The notes under the pieces are model-generated. The model had not been told where the DNA came from, did not search any database, and saw only the letters and a program-made list of their open reading frames with translations. Of a DNA stretch of 64,000 nucleotides, positions 33,807-41,125 are shown piece by piece. The stretch comes from Chersky-822 sp035553055 (lineage in GTDB: Bacteria; Actinomycetota; Actinomycetes; Streptosporangiales; Streptosporangiaceae), in contig DATNEK010000034.1 in the NCBI GenBank assembly GCA_035553055.1, forward strand, positions 1 through 64,000, read 5' to 3'. The first letter of the stretch is position 1, and every line of letters begins with the position of its first letter. The position numbers and the translations under genes are program-made.

Positions 33807-34847
33807 TCATGCGTCGGAGTCCTGGCTCTGCGTACCTTCCTGGCTGCCTGTACCCTCCAGGCTACGCAGCAGGCGACGCAGCGAGTCGAGCCTGGCGGCA
33901 AGCGGGCCGTTGGTGCCGGCCGCGGCATCGAGAGCGCAGCCAGGGCCTAGGTGATCGCAGCCCGGCAGGCAGTCGGCCGTGATGTCGACTAGGTCAGGAA
34001 ATGCGGCGAGCACGTCTTCCGGTGACATGTGCCCGAGCCCGAAGCTGCGAAGGCCAGGCGTGTCGATGATCCAGCCTCCGGCCATCCCGGGGCTCGGCAA
34101 CGGCAGGGCCACCACGGACGACGACGTGTGCCTGCCGCGCCCGGTCACAGGGCTGACCGCGCCAACGGCGCGGGCGGCGTCTGGGATCAGCACATTGACG
34201 AGCGTGGACTTGCCGACCCCCGACTGCCCAACCAGGACGCTGATCTTGCCGGCCAGCAGCTCGCGCAGCTCGGCGAGCGCCGGGTCACTCAGCGGTCGGC
34301 CGAGGACGATGAACCGCAGCTCAAGCGGCGCGTAGACAGGCAAGACCTGGTCAGGGCTGGCCAGGTCTGACTTGGTCAGGCACAGGACCGGCCCGATCTC
34401 CGCGTCGTAGGCCGCGACAAGAAACCGATCGATCAGCCGCAACCTAGGTGGCGGGTTAGCAAGCGAGCTCACGATCAGCATCTGGTCGGCGTTGGCCACG
34501 ATGACGCGTTCCACCGGATCGGTGTCGTCAGCGGACCTGCGCAGCACGCTGTGCCGAGGCTCCACCCTGACCACCCGCGCCAGCGTTCCCGGCGCACCCG
34601 ACACATCGCCGGTCAGGCTGACCGTGTCGCCGACCACGATGTTGCCGCGGCCAAGCTCGCGGGCCTTCATCGCGGAGACGATGCGATCATCGAGCACGCA
34701 GCGGTACCGGCCCCGATCCACCCCGGCCACGAACGCGCGAGTCGCCTGATCGTGCGCTGGCCTGCGCCTGGTGCGCGGCCGTGAGCCCCGGCCGGCTCTG
34801 ATCCTGACGTCGTCCTCGTCTAGCCCCGTGTGCCGCGGCGGGCTCAC
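33807..34847 (-). CDS. rsgA: Ribosome small-subunit-dependent GTPase A
   Basis: RsgA is a checkpoint GTPase in late 30S ribosome assembly. The 346-residue protein shows the circularly permuted order: LTKSD (G4) first, then VGQSGVGKSTLVN (G1, P-loop) and IIDTPGLRSFGL (G3), ending with the zinc site DCLPGCDHLGPGCALD. The N-terminal HTGLDEDDVR and RGSRPRTRRRP fit actinomycete RsgA. The start is the GTG at 34847; its GTGA overlaps the stop of a small upstream frame, so translation may be coupled. It probably forms an operon with hisN downstream. Confidence 0.92.
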   Translation of the reverse strand: MSPPRHTGLDEDDVRIRAGRGSRPRTRRRPAHDQATRAFVAGVDRGRYRCVLDDRIVSAMKARELGRGNIVVGDTVSLTGDVSGAPGTLARVVRVEPRHSVLRRSADDTDPVERVIVANADQMLIVSSLANPPPRLRLIDRFLVAAYDAEIGPVLCLTKSDLASPDQVLPVYAPLELRFIVLGRPLSDPALAELRELLAGKISVLVGQSGVGKSTLVNVLIPDAARAVGAVSPVTGRGRHTSSSVVALPLPSPGMAGGWIIDTPGLRSFGLGHMSPEDVLAAFPDLVDITADCLPGCDHLGPGCALDAAAGTNGPLAARLDSLRRLLRSLEGTGSQEGTQSQDSDA

Positions 34848-35005
34848 CCCGGCGGCACCAAGGTCCGGGGCCGGTACGTGCTGAGATCGGGGCGGGTCTT
34901 GCCGACCGTGACCGCGTCGCGAACCCGCGGATCGCCGGTCGCGCGGACCAGCCAATCCGCCGAGCATCCGGCTCCGGGATCGCCGGCCGGTGGGTTCGTA
35001 GCCAT
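34844..35005 (-). CDS. Possible small protein coupled to rsgA (53 residues)
   Basis: An ATG at 35005 opens a 53-residue frame (MATNPPAGDPGAGCSADWLV at its start) whose TGA overlaps the rsgA GTG as GTGA. That overlap is the only support. I see no ribosome site, and the family is unknown to me. It could also be the tail of a lost gene. Confidence 0.25.
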   Translation of the reverse strand: MATNPPAGDPGAGCSADWLVRATGDPRVRDAVTVGKTRPDLSTYRPRTLVPPG

Positions 35006-35268
35006 GCTGCGAGGGTATCGGCTTGGAGTTGTTTCCCCGTGTTGTGTTTCAGTGCCGCGGTTGCCTGCGGTGCCACGCGGCCGCGTATCGCGAGGCGAGC
35101 CAGGGAAGCAGCCCCCGGCCGCGCGACCCGGCGGCGCCACCGAGCCCGCGGACGGCATCGCCGGCTCGACGACGTCGTTAAACCCCCGGCGCCAGCGGCA
35201 TCGCCGATCCGGCGACGCCGATAGACAGTCCCGGCCGGCCCGACGAAGTCGTTGAACTGCGAGGGTTT

Positions 35269-35295
35269 GCAGCATCGCCGGGCCGGCGATGCTGC
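35269..35295. repeat. 27-bp palindrome with 12-bp perfect arms
   Basis: GCAGCATCGCCG and CGGCGATGCTGC flank a GGC loop. It lies in the gene-poor stretch before the SRAP gene. It could be a terminator or a protein-binding site; there is no T-run. Confidence 0.6.
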
Positions 35296-35435
35296 CTGAG
35301 CGGCCGGGAATTCTGGGCAGGAAACCCGCGATGACCGAACAGGTGCCGGGCGGCTGCCGCGACGAGAACGCTCCCGCGCCGCCGCCGGGCCGACAGGCCG
35401 GGCGATACGCACGCTAGCCGGGTCCGCGCAGCCGA

Positions 35436-35600
35436 CAACAGCAGCAACGGTCCGGCGCTGCTGTTCACCCGGCCAGCCCAACGACAGCAACGGTCCAACG
35501 CCGCTGTCCCCACGACAGCAAGCTGCACAACGCTGTCGCGCGCTAGCATGCCGCCGGCTGGCGCCGGCCCGGATTTTCGCGCGCCGCGGCCGGACCTCGC
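35436..35600 (+). repeat. Three-hairpin dispersed element, copy 1
   Basis: Three inverted repeats follow each other: CAGCAGC/GCTGCTG (35439-35463), GACAGC/GCTGTC (35483-35508) and CGACAGC/GCTGTCG (35513-35538), then a GCGCGCTAGC segment and a CG-rich tail. About 160 bases are closely matched at 56586-56745, in the same orientation. Confidence 0.7.
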
Positions 35601-35856
35601 TTGGCGACCAGGCCGCCGCTTACGTTCACCAACCTCTGCTGTTGAGCCGTTGTTGTGCCAAAGCTTGTGTGTTTGCCAATGTTTGGCAGAGCCTCGACGT
35701 GGCTATGAACAGCGTCAATCTGTAGTTCGGATCGCGGGGTCGACCAACCAGGCCCCGGTTTGTCGTGGTTTATGCCCGGTAGCGTCGATTCGGCAACGCT
35801 CCGGTCGGCCCGAGAAGCCGTCCCCCGGTAAACGAATACGCAGCGAAGGTGATCAC

Positions 35857-36702
35857 ATGTGTGGCCGGTACGCCTCGGCGCGCTCGCGCATCGAACTCCT
35901 CGAGGAGTTCGCGATCGAGCGCGATCGGGTGGATGAGCCGTTGCAGCCCGACTACAACGTGGCGCCGACCAAGCCCGTCTACGCCGTCATGACGAGGGCG
36001 CCAAGGGCCGGCCGGACTGACGGCGCGCCGCAGGCCGACGGCGTGCCTGCCGCTTCGGTGGCAGCCAAGCCCGAGCGCGAGCTTCGCGTGGTCCGGTGGG
36101 GGCTGGTGCCGTACTGGGCCAAGGACGTCTCGATCGGCAGCAAGATGATCAACGCGCGAGCCGAGACGGTCAGCGAGAAGCCGGCCTTTCGGTCGGCGTT
36201 CGGCAAACGGCGATGCTTGCTCCCGGCCGACGGTTACTACGAATGGCAAGCGCCTCCGGCCGGCAGCAAGGGCCAGAAGCAGCCCTACTTCATCTGCAGG
36301 CGTGACCACGGCGCGCTGGCATTCGCTGGCCTGTACGAGCTATGGCGGGATCGGTCCATTCAGGCCGACGATCCGGCCGCGTGGCTGTGGACAGCCACGA
36401 TCATCACGACCACAGCCCCTGACGAGCTCGGCGAGATCCACGACCGGATGCCGATGGTGATCGATCAGGCGAGCTGGACTGACTGGCTCGATCCGGCCAA
36501 CACGGAGGTGGCTGACCTGCGCGGGCTGCTAGCGCCCGCGACGACGACCGGACTGATTAGCTATCCGGTCGCTCCGCTGGTCAACTCCGTGCGCAACAAC
36601 GGCCCTGCGCTAATCGAGCAAGCGGACCCGGTAGCGCCGGGGTTGGGCGGGCACAGGAGGTGTGGGTCGGTTGAACGTAGCAATCGCTCGTCAGCGCCTT
36701 GA
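35857..36702 (+). CDS. SRAP-domain protein (YedK/HMCES family), abasic-site DNA-protein crosslink formation
   Basis: The 281-residue protein starts MCGRYASARSRIELLEEF, with the catalytic Cys2 that bonds covalently to abasic sites in single-stranded DNA. Other family features are YNVAPTKPVYAV, RVVRWGLVPYWAKD, KMINARAETVSEKPAFRSAF, CLLPADGYYEW (active-site Glu) and EIHDRMPMVI (active-site His). It protects replication forks at abasic lesions. The C-terminus runs about 25-30 residues past the usual end and overlaps the next gene. M. tuberculosis has the same protein (Rv3226c) in this neighbourhood. No LexA box was seen upstream. Confidence 0.9.
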   Translation: MCGRYASARSRIELLEEFAIERDRVDEPLQPDYNVAPTKPVYAVMTRAPRAGRTDGAPQADGVPAASVAAKPERELRVVRWGLVPYWAKDVSIGSKMINARAETVSEKPAFRSAFGKRRCLLPADGYYEWQAPPAGSKGQKQPYFICRRDHGALAFAGLYELWRDRSIQADDPAAWLWTATIITTTAPDELGEIHDRMPMVIDQASWTDWLDPANTEVADLRGLLAPATTTGLISYPVAPLVNSVRNNGPALIEQADPVAPGLGGHRRCGSVERSNRSSAP

Positions 36703-37021
36703 GGAAGTACGTGACGAGCTGGACAGGTCAGTTGCCGTGCTGAACGGAGCTCACCATAAGCATCCTCTCGTCTCTGACTATCCGCAGGATCCAGCCGACG
36801 CCGGATCGAACCTGGCTGAGTCAGATCGCGCCGAGGCGATACTCGCCGCGGCCAAAGCCCGGCGTGTGCTCATACTCGAGGCGCTTCGCAGGCTGGATGA
36901 GGGCAGCTACGGGCTTTGCGTCGACTGCGGCCGGCCTGTGCCTGATGGTCGCCTTGAGGCCAAGCCAGAGGCTGCCAGGTGCGTGACATGTCAGGGCAAG
37001 CGAGACAGGCTGCGGCGCTGA
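36671..37021 (+). CDS. DksA/TraR-family C4 zinc-finger protein
   Basis: The roughly 116-residue protein ends in the TraR/DksA zinc finger: LCVDCGRPVPDGRLEAKP and ARCVTCQGKR, four Cys. The preceding RRLDEGSYG is the family's usual lead-in. DksA-type proteins bind RNA polymerase through its secondary channel; the actinomycete small forms are poorly characterised. Start: a GGAGG lies at 36656-36660, so the TTG at 36671 (10 bases away) fits better than the GTG at 36662, which would be too close. The start overlaps the end of the SRAP gene. Confidence 0.82.
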   Translation: MNVAIARQRLEEVRDELDRSVAVLNGAHHKHPLVSDYPQDPADAGSNLAESDRAEAILAAAKARRVLILEALRRLDEGSYGLCVDCGRPVPDGRLEAKPEAARCVTCQGKRDRLRR

Positions 37022-37034
37022 GCTACTCCCAGGC

Positions 37035-37060
37035 GGAATGAAGATGGCATCCGGCGCGTT
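37035..37060 (+). promoter_or_regulatory. SigR-type promoter upstream of sigR
   Basis: GGAAT (37035-37039), exactly 18 bases, then GTT (37058-37060) matches the known SigR/SigH consensus GGAAY-N18/19-GTT. Transcription would start about 7-10 bases later, at or just before the in-frame GTG at 37070. Autoregulation of sigR by its own product is established in Streptomyces and mycobacteria. Confidence 0.8.
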
Positions 37061-37234
37061 GCAACGCGCGTGCCCATTGCTGGTAAGAACTGGTGCGACA
37101 GCGCCACTTCCGATGTAGTCAGACGCCGGTGTTCACCAATAGGGGTGGCCGCGCGTTCGGCTCGCGTGGCCGACACGGTATCCTCCGCCCGAGGTTGCTT
37201 GCAGTCCAGAGGTGGGCTGGGTATAGCGGAGGGG

Positions 37235-37864
37235 GTGGGTCCGGTACCTGAGACACAGCAGGGGCGTAACGAACGCTTCGAGCGTGATGTCCTGCCGTAC
37301 CTGGATCAGCTGTATGCGGCGGCCATGCGGATGACCCGCAATCCAGCTGATGCCGAGGATTTGGTGCAGGAGACCTTCGCGAAGGCCTACGGTTCGTTCC
37401 ATCAGTATCAGGACGGCACGAACCTCAAGGCCTGGCTGTTCCGAATCCTGACCAACACGTTCATCAACACCTATCGCAAACGGCAGCGTGAGCCTCAGCG
37501 ATCCGGCACCGAGGAGATCGAGGACTGGCAGCTTGCCCGTGCCGCCTCGCACACGTCGTCTGGCCTCAAATCCGCCGAGGCCGAAGCGCTCGAAAGCCTG
37601 CCGGATTCTGACATCAAGCAGGCTCTGCAGGCGCTGCCGGAAGAATTCAGAATCGCCGTATACCTGGCAGATGTCGAGGGATTCGCCTACAAAGAGATCG
37701 CCGACATCATGGGTACCCCGATCGGAACCGTGATGTCGCGACTGCACCGGGGACGTCGGCAGCTGCGCGACATGCTTGCCGACTACGCGGCAGAGCTCGG
37801 CCTGGCCAAGGCGGCTGCCGATGGGTCTTCGTCGGCCCAAGCGCCCGGGGGGGAGGCGAGATGA
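37235..37864 (+). CDS. sigR: ECF sigma factor SigR (SigH in mycobacteria), thiol-oxidative stress
   Basis: The 209-residue core has region 2 (ALRMTRN-like MRMTRNPADAEDLVQETFAK, LKAWLFRILTNTFINTYRK) and region 4 (ALPEEFRIAVYLADVEGFAY, IADIMGTPIGTVMSRLHRGR), close to SigR. It directs the disulfide-stress regulon and is held by RsrA, whose gene overlaps its stop as ATGA. The GTG at 37235 with a GGAGGG-like site gives the standard form. The frame stays open to a GTG at 37070, which would add exactly 55 residues. A 55-residue longer, unstable SigR' is known in S. coelicolor, and the SigR-type promoter at 37035-37060 is placed to make a leaderless mRNA from that GTG. Confidence 0.92.
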   Translation: MGPVPETQQGRNERFERDVLPYLDQLYAAAMRMTRNPADAEDLVQETFAKAYGSFHQYQDGTNLKAWLFRILTNTFINTYRKRQREPQRSGTEEIEDWQLARAASHTSSGLKSAEAEALESLPDSDIKQALQALPEEFRIAVYLADVEGFAYKEIADIMGTPIGTVMSRLHRGRRQLRDMLADYAAELGLAKAAADGSSSAQAPGGEAR

Positions 37865-38130
37865 GCTGCGGCAAGCCGCACGAGGTGCCGTGCAGCGAGG
37901 TACTCGACATGGTCTACAGCTACCTTGATGGCGAGATGGACCAGGTAGCGTACGCGCAGGTCAAGGTCCACCTGGACGAATGCGGTCCATGCCTGCGCGA
38001 GTATGGCCTCGAAGAAGCCGTCAAGCGGCTGGTGCACAAGCATTGCGGACATGAGCCGGTACCAAGTGACCTTCGGCAAAAGGTGCTGACCAGGATCGAA
38101 GCCGTCCGCGCTCAGATCGAAGCCGGCTGA
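37861..38130 (+). CDS. rsrA: Zinc-binding redox-sensitive anti-sigma factor RsrA (ZAS family)
   Basis: The 89-residue protein binds SigR in reduced cells and lets it go when its thiols oxidise. The zinc motif H-X3-C-X2-C is present as HLDECGPC (His37, Cys41, Cys44), together with Cys11 and Cys3; these positions equal those that I recall for S. coelicolor RsrA. The ATG overlaps the sigR stop (ATGA), giving coupled, equimolar synthesis. It belongs to the mycothiol-linked group of anti-sigma factors. Confidence 0.93.
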   Translation: MSCGKPHEVPCSEVLDMVYSYLDGEMDQVAYAQVKVHLDECGPCLREYGLEEAVKRLVHKHCGHEPVPSDLRQKVLTRIEAVRAQIEAG

Positions 38131-38229
38131 GACTACACCGGCGAACCGGTAGCCGACCTAACCTCCTGCTGCGACAATCATTATTGCCGCGTACGCAAGC
38201 CCACGGGTAGCGAGGAGGGTGCGGGGGCC

Positions 38230-39630
38230 ATGGGCAGGCTTTCATTGGGCTCTTGGCTCTATCTTGCGGCAATTGTCGGCGTTGCCGGCGGCATTATGCT
38301 GATCGCGCCGATAAGTACCGCGGATACGAAATGGTGGGCTTGCTATGCCGTTCTCGCCCTACTGTTCCTGATCTGTGATTCGACGCCGACACCGCTGGCG
38401 GCCAGGCAGTCGGCGTGGTCGCCAAGCTCAGCGGCGACGCTGGCCGCGGTTGTGCTACTGCACGGCGGAATTGGCGCGGCGATGGTCGGAGCGGCGGCAG
38501 TCCTGACCATGCGGCGCCAGGTGCTCTTTTACGAGCGGCTATTCAACGGCGCGATGTACGCGGTGGCCGGGTATGCGGCCGGAGTCGCGTATCTGGCGGT
38601 CAGCGGGCAGCCGCACCCGTTCATGCCTGACCTACTCCGGGTAACGGAAATCAACTCATCGCATGGCCTGCCTCCCACCATGTTCGAGGCGCTTCTTTGG
38701 CCGTTCGCTGTCGCGGCTCTCGCGCACGTACTTGTGAACCACGGCTTGCTGTGGGGAATGCTGCTGCTCGATCGGCGCAGCGCAGCGGCTACTCGACGGG
38801 GTGATTCTCCGGCCGCGCTACCTCTGCTGCTCGCCTACGACATCGGATTCGCCGGCCTTGGCCTGGTGATCGCTGCGCTCTGGCCGGTCATGCAGTACTT
38901 CGCCGCCACGATCGTGCTCGTGCCGCTCTACGTAGCGCGCTGGGCGATGGGGCAGTTCGCCGAGCAGCAAAGGGCGCACTCTGCGACGCTGGCAGCGCTG
39001 TGCCAGGCGGTGGAGACGAAGGACTTCTACACCAGAGGTCACAGCGACCGGGTCTCCAGGGGCGCGGGCATGATCGCCCGCCAGATCAAGATGCCGCCAA
39101 GCCGCATCGAGGCGGTCAGGTTCGCTGGCATGCTGCATGACGTCGGCAAGCTCGGTGTCCCGACAAAGGTGCTGCAAAAGGAAGGCGCGCTGACCGAGGA
39201 GGAGTACGCGGCGATCCAGTTGCACCCCATGCGCGGTCTGGAGATCGTCGGCGAGATCGGATTCCTGAACGAGGCGCTTACTGGCATTATGCACCATCAC
39301 GAGCGGATGGACGGCCGCGGCTATCCGATGGGATTCGCCGGAGACGAGATTCCGCAGTTCGCCAAAATCATAGCCGTTGCCGATGCTTTCGATTCGATGA
39401 CATCCACTCGGTCGTATCGTGTAGCGAGAAGGAATGACGAGGCTGTCGCTGAGCTTCGGAAGAGCGCGGGGTCCCAGTTCGACCCGAAGATCGTCGAGGC
39501 CTTTATTAGCGCGCTCGACCGCGAGGGATGGAAGGGGCAGGAACTGGCGCAGCCTCGCGAGTACGAGATCTTGACGTCGCAAGACCATGACGACCCGATC
39601 TCGCCGTTGCGCGTAGTCGAGAGCCGGTGA
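38230..39630 (+). CDS. Membrane HD-GYP domain protein (putative cyclic-di-GMP phosphodiesterase)
   Basis: The 466-residue protein has about six to eight membrane segments in residues 1-240, a linker helix, and an HD-GYP domain: KDFYTRGHSDRVSRGAGMIA, FAGMLHDVGKLGVP (HD pair), HHHERMDGRGYPMGFAGDEIP-type GYP loop, and VADAFDSMTSTRSYR. All metal and signature residues appear intact, so it may hydrolyse cyclic-di-GMP or a related dinucleotide. The N-terminal membrane part resembles MASE-like sensor regions. A second, degenerate copy follows directly downstream, 7 bases away. Confidence 0.88.
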   Translation: MGRLSLGSWLYLAAIVGVAGGIMLIAPISTADTKWWACYAVLALLFLICDSTPTPLAARQSAWSPSSAATLAAVVLLHGGIGAAMVGAAAVLTMRRQVLFYERLFNGAMYAVAGYAAGVAYLAVSGQPHPFMPDLLRVTEINSSHGLPPTMFEALLWPFAVAALAHVLVNHGLLWGMLLLDRRSAAATRRGDSPAALPLLLAYDIGFAGLGLVIAALWPVMQYFAATIVLVPLYVARWAMGQFAEQQRAHSATLAALCQAVETKDFYTRGHSDRVSRGAGMIARQIKMPPSRIEAVRFAGMLHDVGKLGVPTKVLQKEGALTEEEYAAIQLHPMRGLEIVGEIGFLNEALTGIMHHHERMDGRGYPMGFAGDEIPQFAKIIAVADAFDSMTSTRSYRVARRNDEAVAELRKSAGSQFDPKIVEAFISALDREGWKGQELAQPREYEILTSQDHDDPISPLRVVESR

Positions 39631-39637
39631 GGAGGGC

Positions 39638-40975
39638 GTGGCGACGACAGCTCGATACCGCGACGGCGACGTCGGTGTCCGGCCAGCGGCACAGCGGTGG
39701 CAAGCTTTGCAATCGGTCGACACCGCCAGGTTGTTGCTGCTCGGCGGCACCGCCATTCTTGTCGCGATCTGCGTGGCCCGGCTGGTAGGCATCGGGCAGT
39801 CTTCGCAGGCAGCGATAGCTTTCGGCTTGTTCATCGCGTTCGGCGAACTGCTCAGGTTGTCCTTGCCAGGCGGCAGGGAGGCCGCGCCGATCGCGATGAC
39901 CGCCGCGCTAGCGCTGGCGATGGCGCTGACGGTCGCGCCTGTGCACCATCCGCACGCGCATCCGGAGTCGGTGTTGCCGATCTCGGCGACCCAGGTCGTC
40001 GCGGTCGCCGCGCTCGGCATGGCGCTCGGCGCGCTGCCGCACATCGCGGCCGGCCGGCCAGGCGGTGCCACCGGCATGTCGGCGAGGCTAGCCGCCGTCG
40101 CGCTCGTGGCGTTCATATTCCGTCCGCTGGCGAGCACCATCTGGATGCCGGGCCGGTGGTACGTGGCTTTCTGCGTCATGGCCGTGCTCGCGACCATGGC
40201 CTGGCTGCTCGAGACGGTGATTATCGCCGTCATCAGGGCCGAGGACTTGCGTGCCAGGTACTCGGTGACGCTCGCAGACGAACTGCGAGTGCAGTGGCGG
40301 CTCGGCCTGGCTGTCGGCATATCAGCGATCATCACGGTGTTCGGCGCCACCGTCATGGGTCTCGACGAGCTCGCCGTGTTCGCCGGACCGCTGTTCGTCA
40401 TCCAGCTAGCGTTCCGCCGGTACGCGGGCATTCGCGCCACCTATCTGCAGACAGTGCGGGCGCTCGCCCAGGTGACCGAGGTCGCCGGGTACGTGGACAG
40501 CGGTCACTCCCGCCGGGTAAGCAAGATCGCCCTGGCGGTTGGCAGGGAACTCGGCATGTCCGAGCCTGACCTGCTCAAGCTGGAGTACGCCGCGCTGATG
40601 CACGACATCGGCCAGCTCTCGCTGGTCGACCCGATCCCGGCCGGGGCGACCGTTGACGTGGATCTGGCCAAGACGCGCAGAATCGCTGAGTTCGGCGCCG
40701 AGGTGATCAGCCAGACTGGCGTGCTCGATGAGGTGGCCGCGATCGTAAGGTTCCAGTGGCTGCCCTATCGGGGCAACGCGGTCAAACCACCGCTCGGCAG
40801 CAGGATCATCCGGGTGGTCAACGCCTTCGACGATCAGGTGGCTGGCTCTCCCGACCGGGACAGGATCGCCGCCGCGATCGCCGGTATCCGCTCCAGGACG
40901 GACCGCGACTACGACCCGGCGGTGGTGGCGGCGCTCGCAATCGTCACCAGCCGCCTGCCGCTCAGCCGGCTCTAG
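39638..40975 (+). CDS. Membrane protein with degenerate HD(-GYP) domain
   Basis: The 445-residue protein has the same plan as its upstream neighbour: several membrane segments (about 28-235) and a C-terminal HD domain with DSGHSRRVSKIALAVGRELG and YAALMHDIGQLSLVDP. The HD pair is kept (HD in LMHDIGQL), but the GYP loop is replaced by VRFQWLPYRGNAVKPP, and the H-H-E signature is gone. It is probably a non-catalytic or altered partner, possibly forming a heteromer with the upstream protein (inference). GTG start at 39638. Confidence 0.75.
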   Translation: MATTARYRDGDVGVRPAAQRWQALQSVDTARLLLLGGTAILVAICVARLVGIGQSSQAAIAFGLFIAFGELLRLSLPGGREAAPIAMTAALALAMALTVAPVHHPHAHPESVLPISATQVVAVAALGMALGALPHIAAGRPGGATGMSARLAAVALVAFIFRPLASTIWMPGRWYVAFCVMAVLATMAWLLETVIIAVIRAEDLRARYSVTLADELRVQWRLGLAVGISAIITVFGATVMGLDELAVFAGPLFVIQLAFRRYAGIRATYLQTVRALAQVTEVAGYVDSGHSRRVSKIALAVGRELGMSEPDLLKLEYAALMHDIGQLSLVDPIPAGATVDVDLAKTRRIAEFGAEVISQTGVLDEVAAIVRFQWLPYRGNAVKPPLGSRIIRVVNAFDDQVAGSPDRDRIAAAIAGIRSRTDRDYDPAVVAALAIVTSRLPLSRL

Positions 40976-40983
40976 GACGCCAT

Positions 40984-41098
40984 CGGGGGGCTCGCGGGGT
41001 CGTCCCCCCTGACCAGCACGGCGGGGGGCTTGGGGGGTCGTCCCCCCCGACCAGCACAGCAGGGGGCTTTGGGGGGTCGTCCCCCCGACCAGCACAGC
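40984..41098. repeat. G-run/C-run hairpin tandem repeat, locus E
   Basis: Three units (40984-41021, 41022-41060, 41061-41098) of 38-39 bp share GGGGGGTCGTCCCCCC-like cores followed by GACCAGCAC(A/G)GC. Each can form a stem of five or six G-C pairs with a TCGT loop. It fills the gap between the HD protein and the biotin carboxylase gene and reaches to about 30 bases from the latter's start. Confidence 0.85.
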
Positions 41099-41125
41099 GC
41101 CTGGAGAACCGCCAGGGGATAGGGT

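Larger units (their letters stand above)
34848..35856. other. Gene-poor, palindrome-rich stretch between rsgA and the SRAP gene
   Basis: About 1 kb has no convincing gene apart from the doubtful 53-residue frame. It contains near-repeats GACGACGTCGTTAAAC and GACGAAGTCGTTGAAC (about 70 bases apart), the 27-bp palindrome at 35269-35295 and the three-hairpin element at 35436-35600. Many actinomycetes, including M. tuberculosis, have aroA beside rsgA here; none is present. Confidence 0.6.

Noticed and set aside
35780..35856. LexA box before the SRAP gene
   Set aside because: I looked for GAAC-N4-GTTC-like sites and found none in the upstream stretch.
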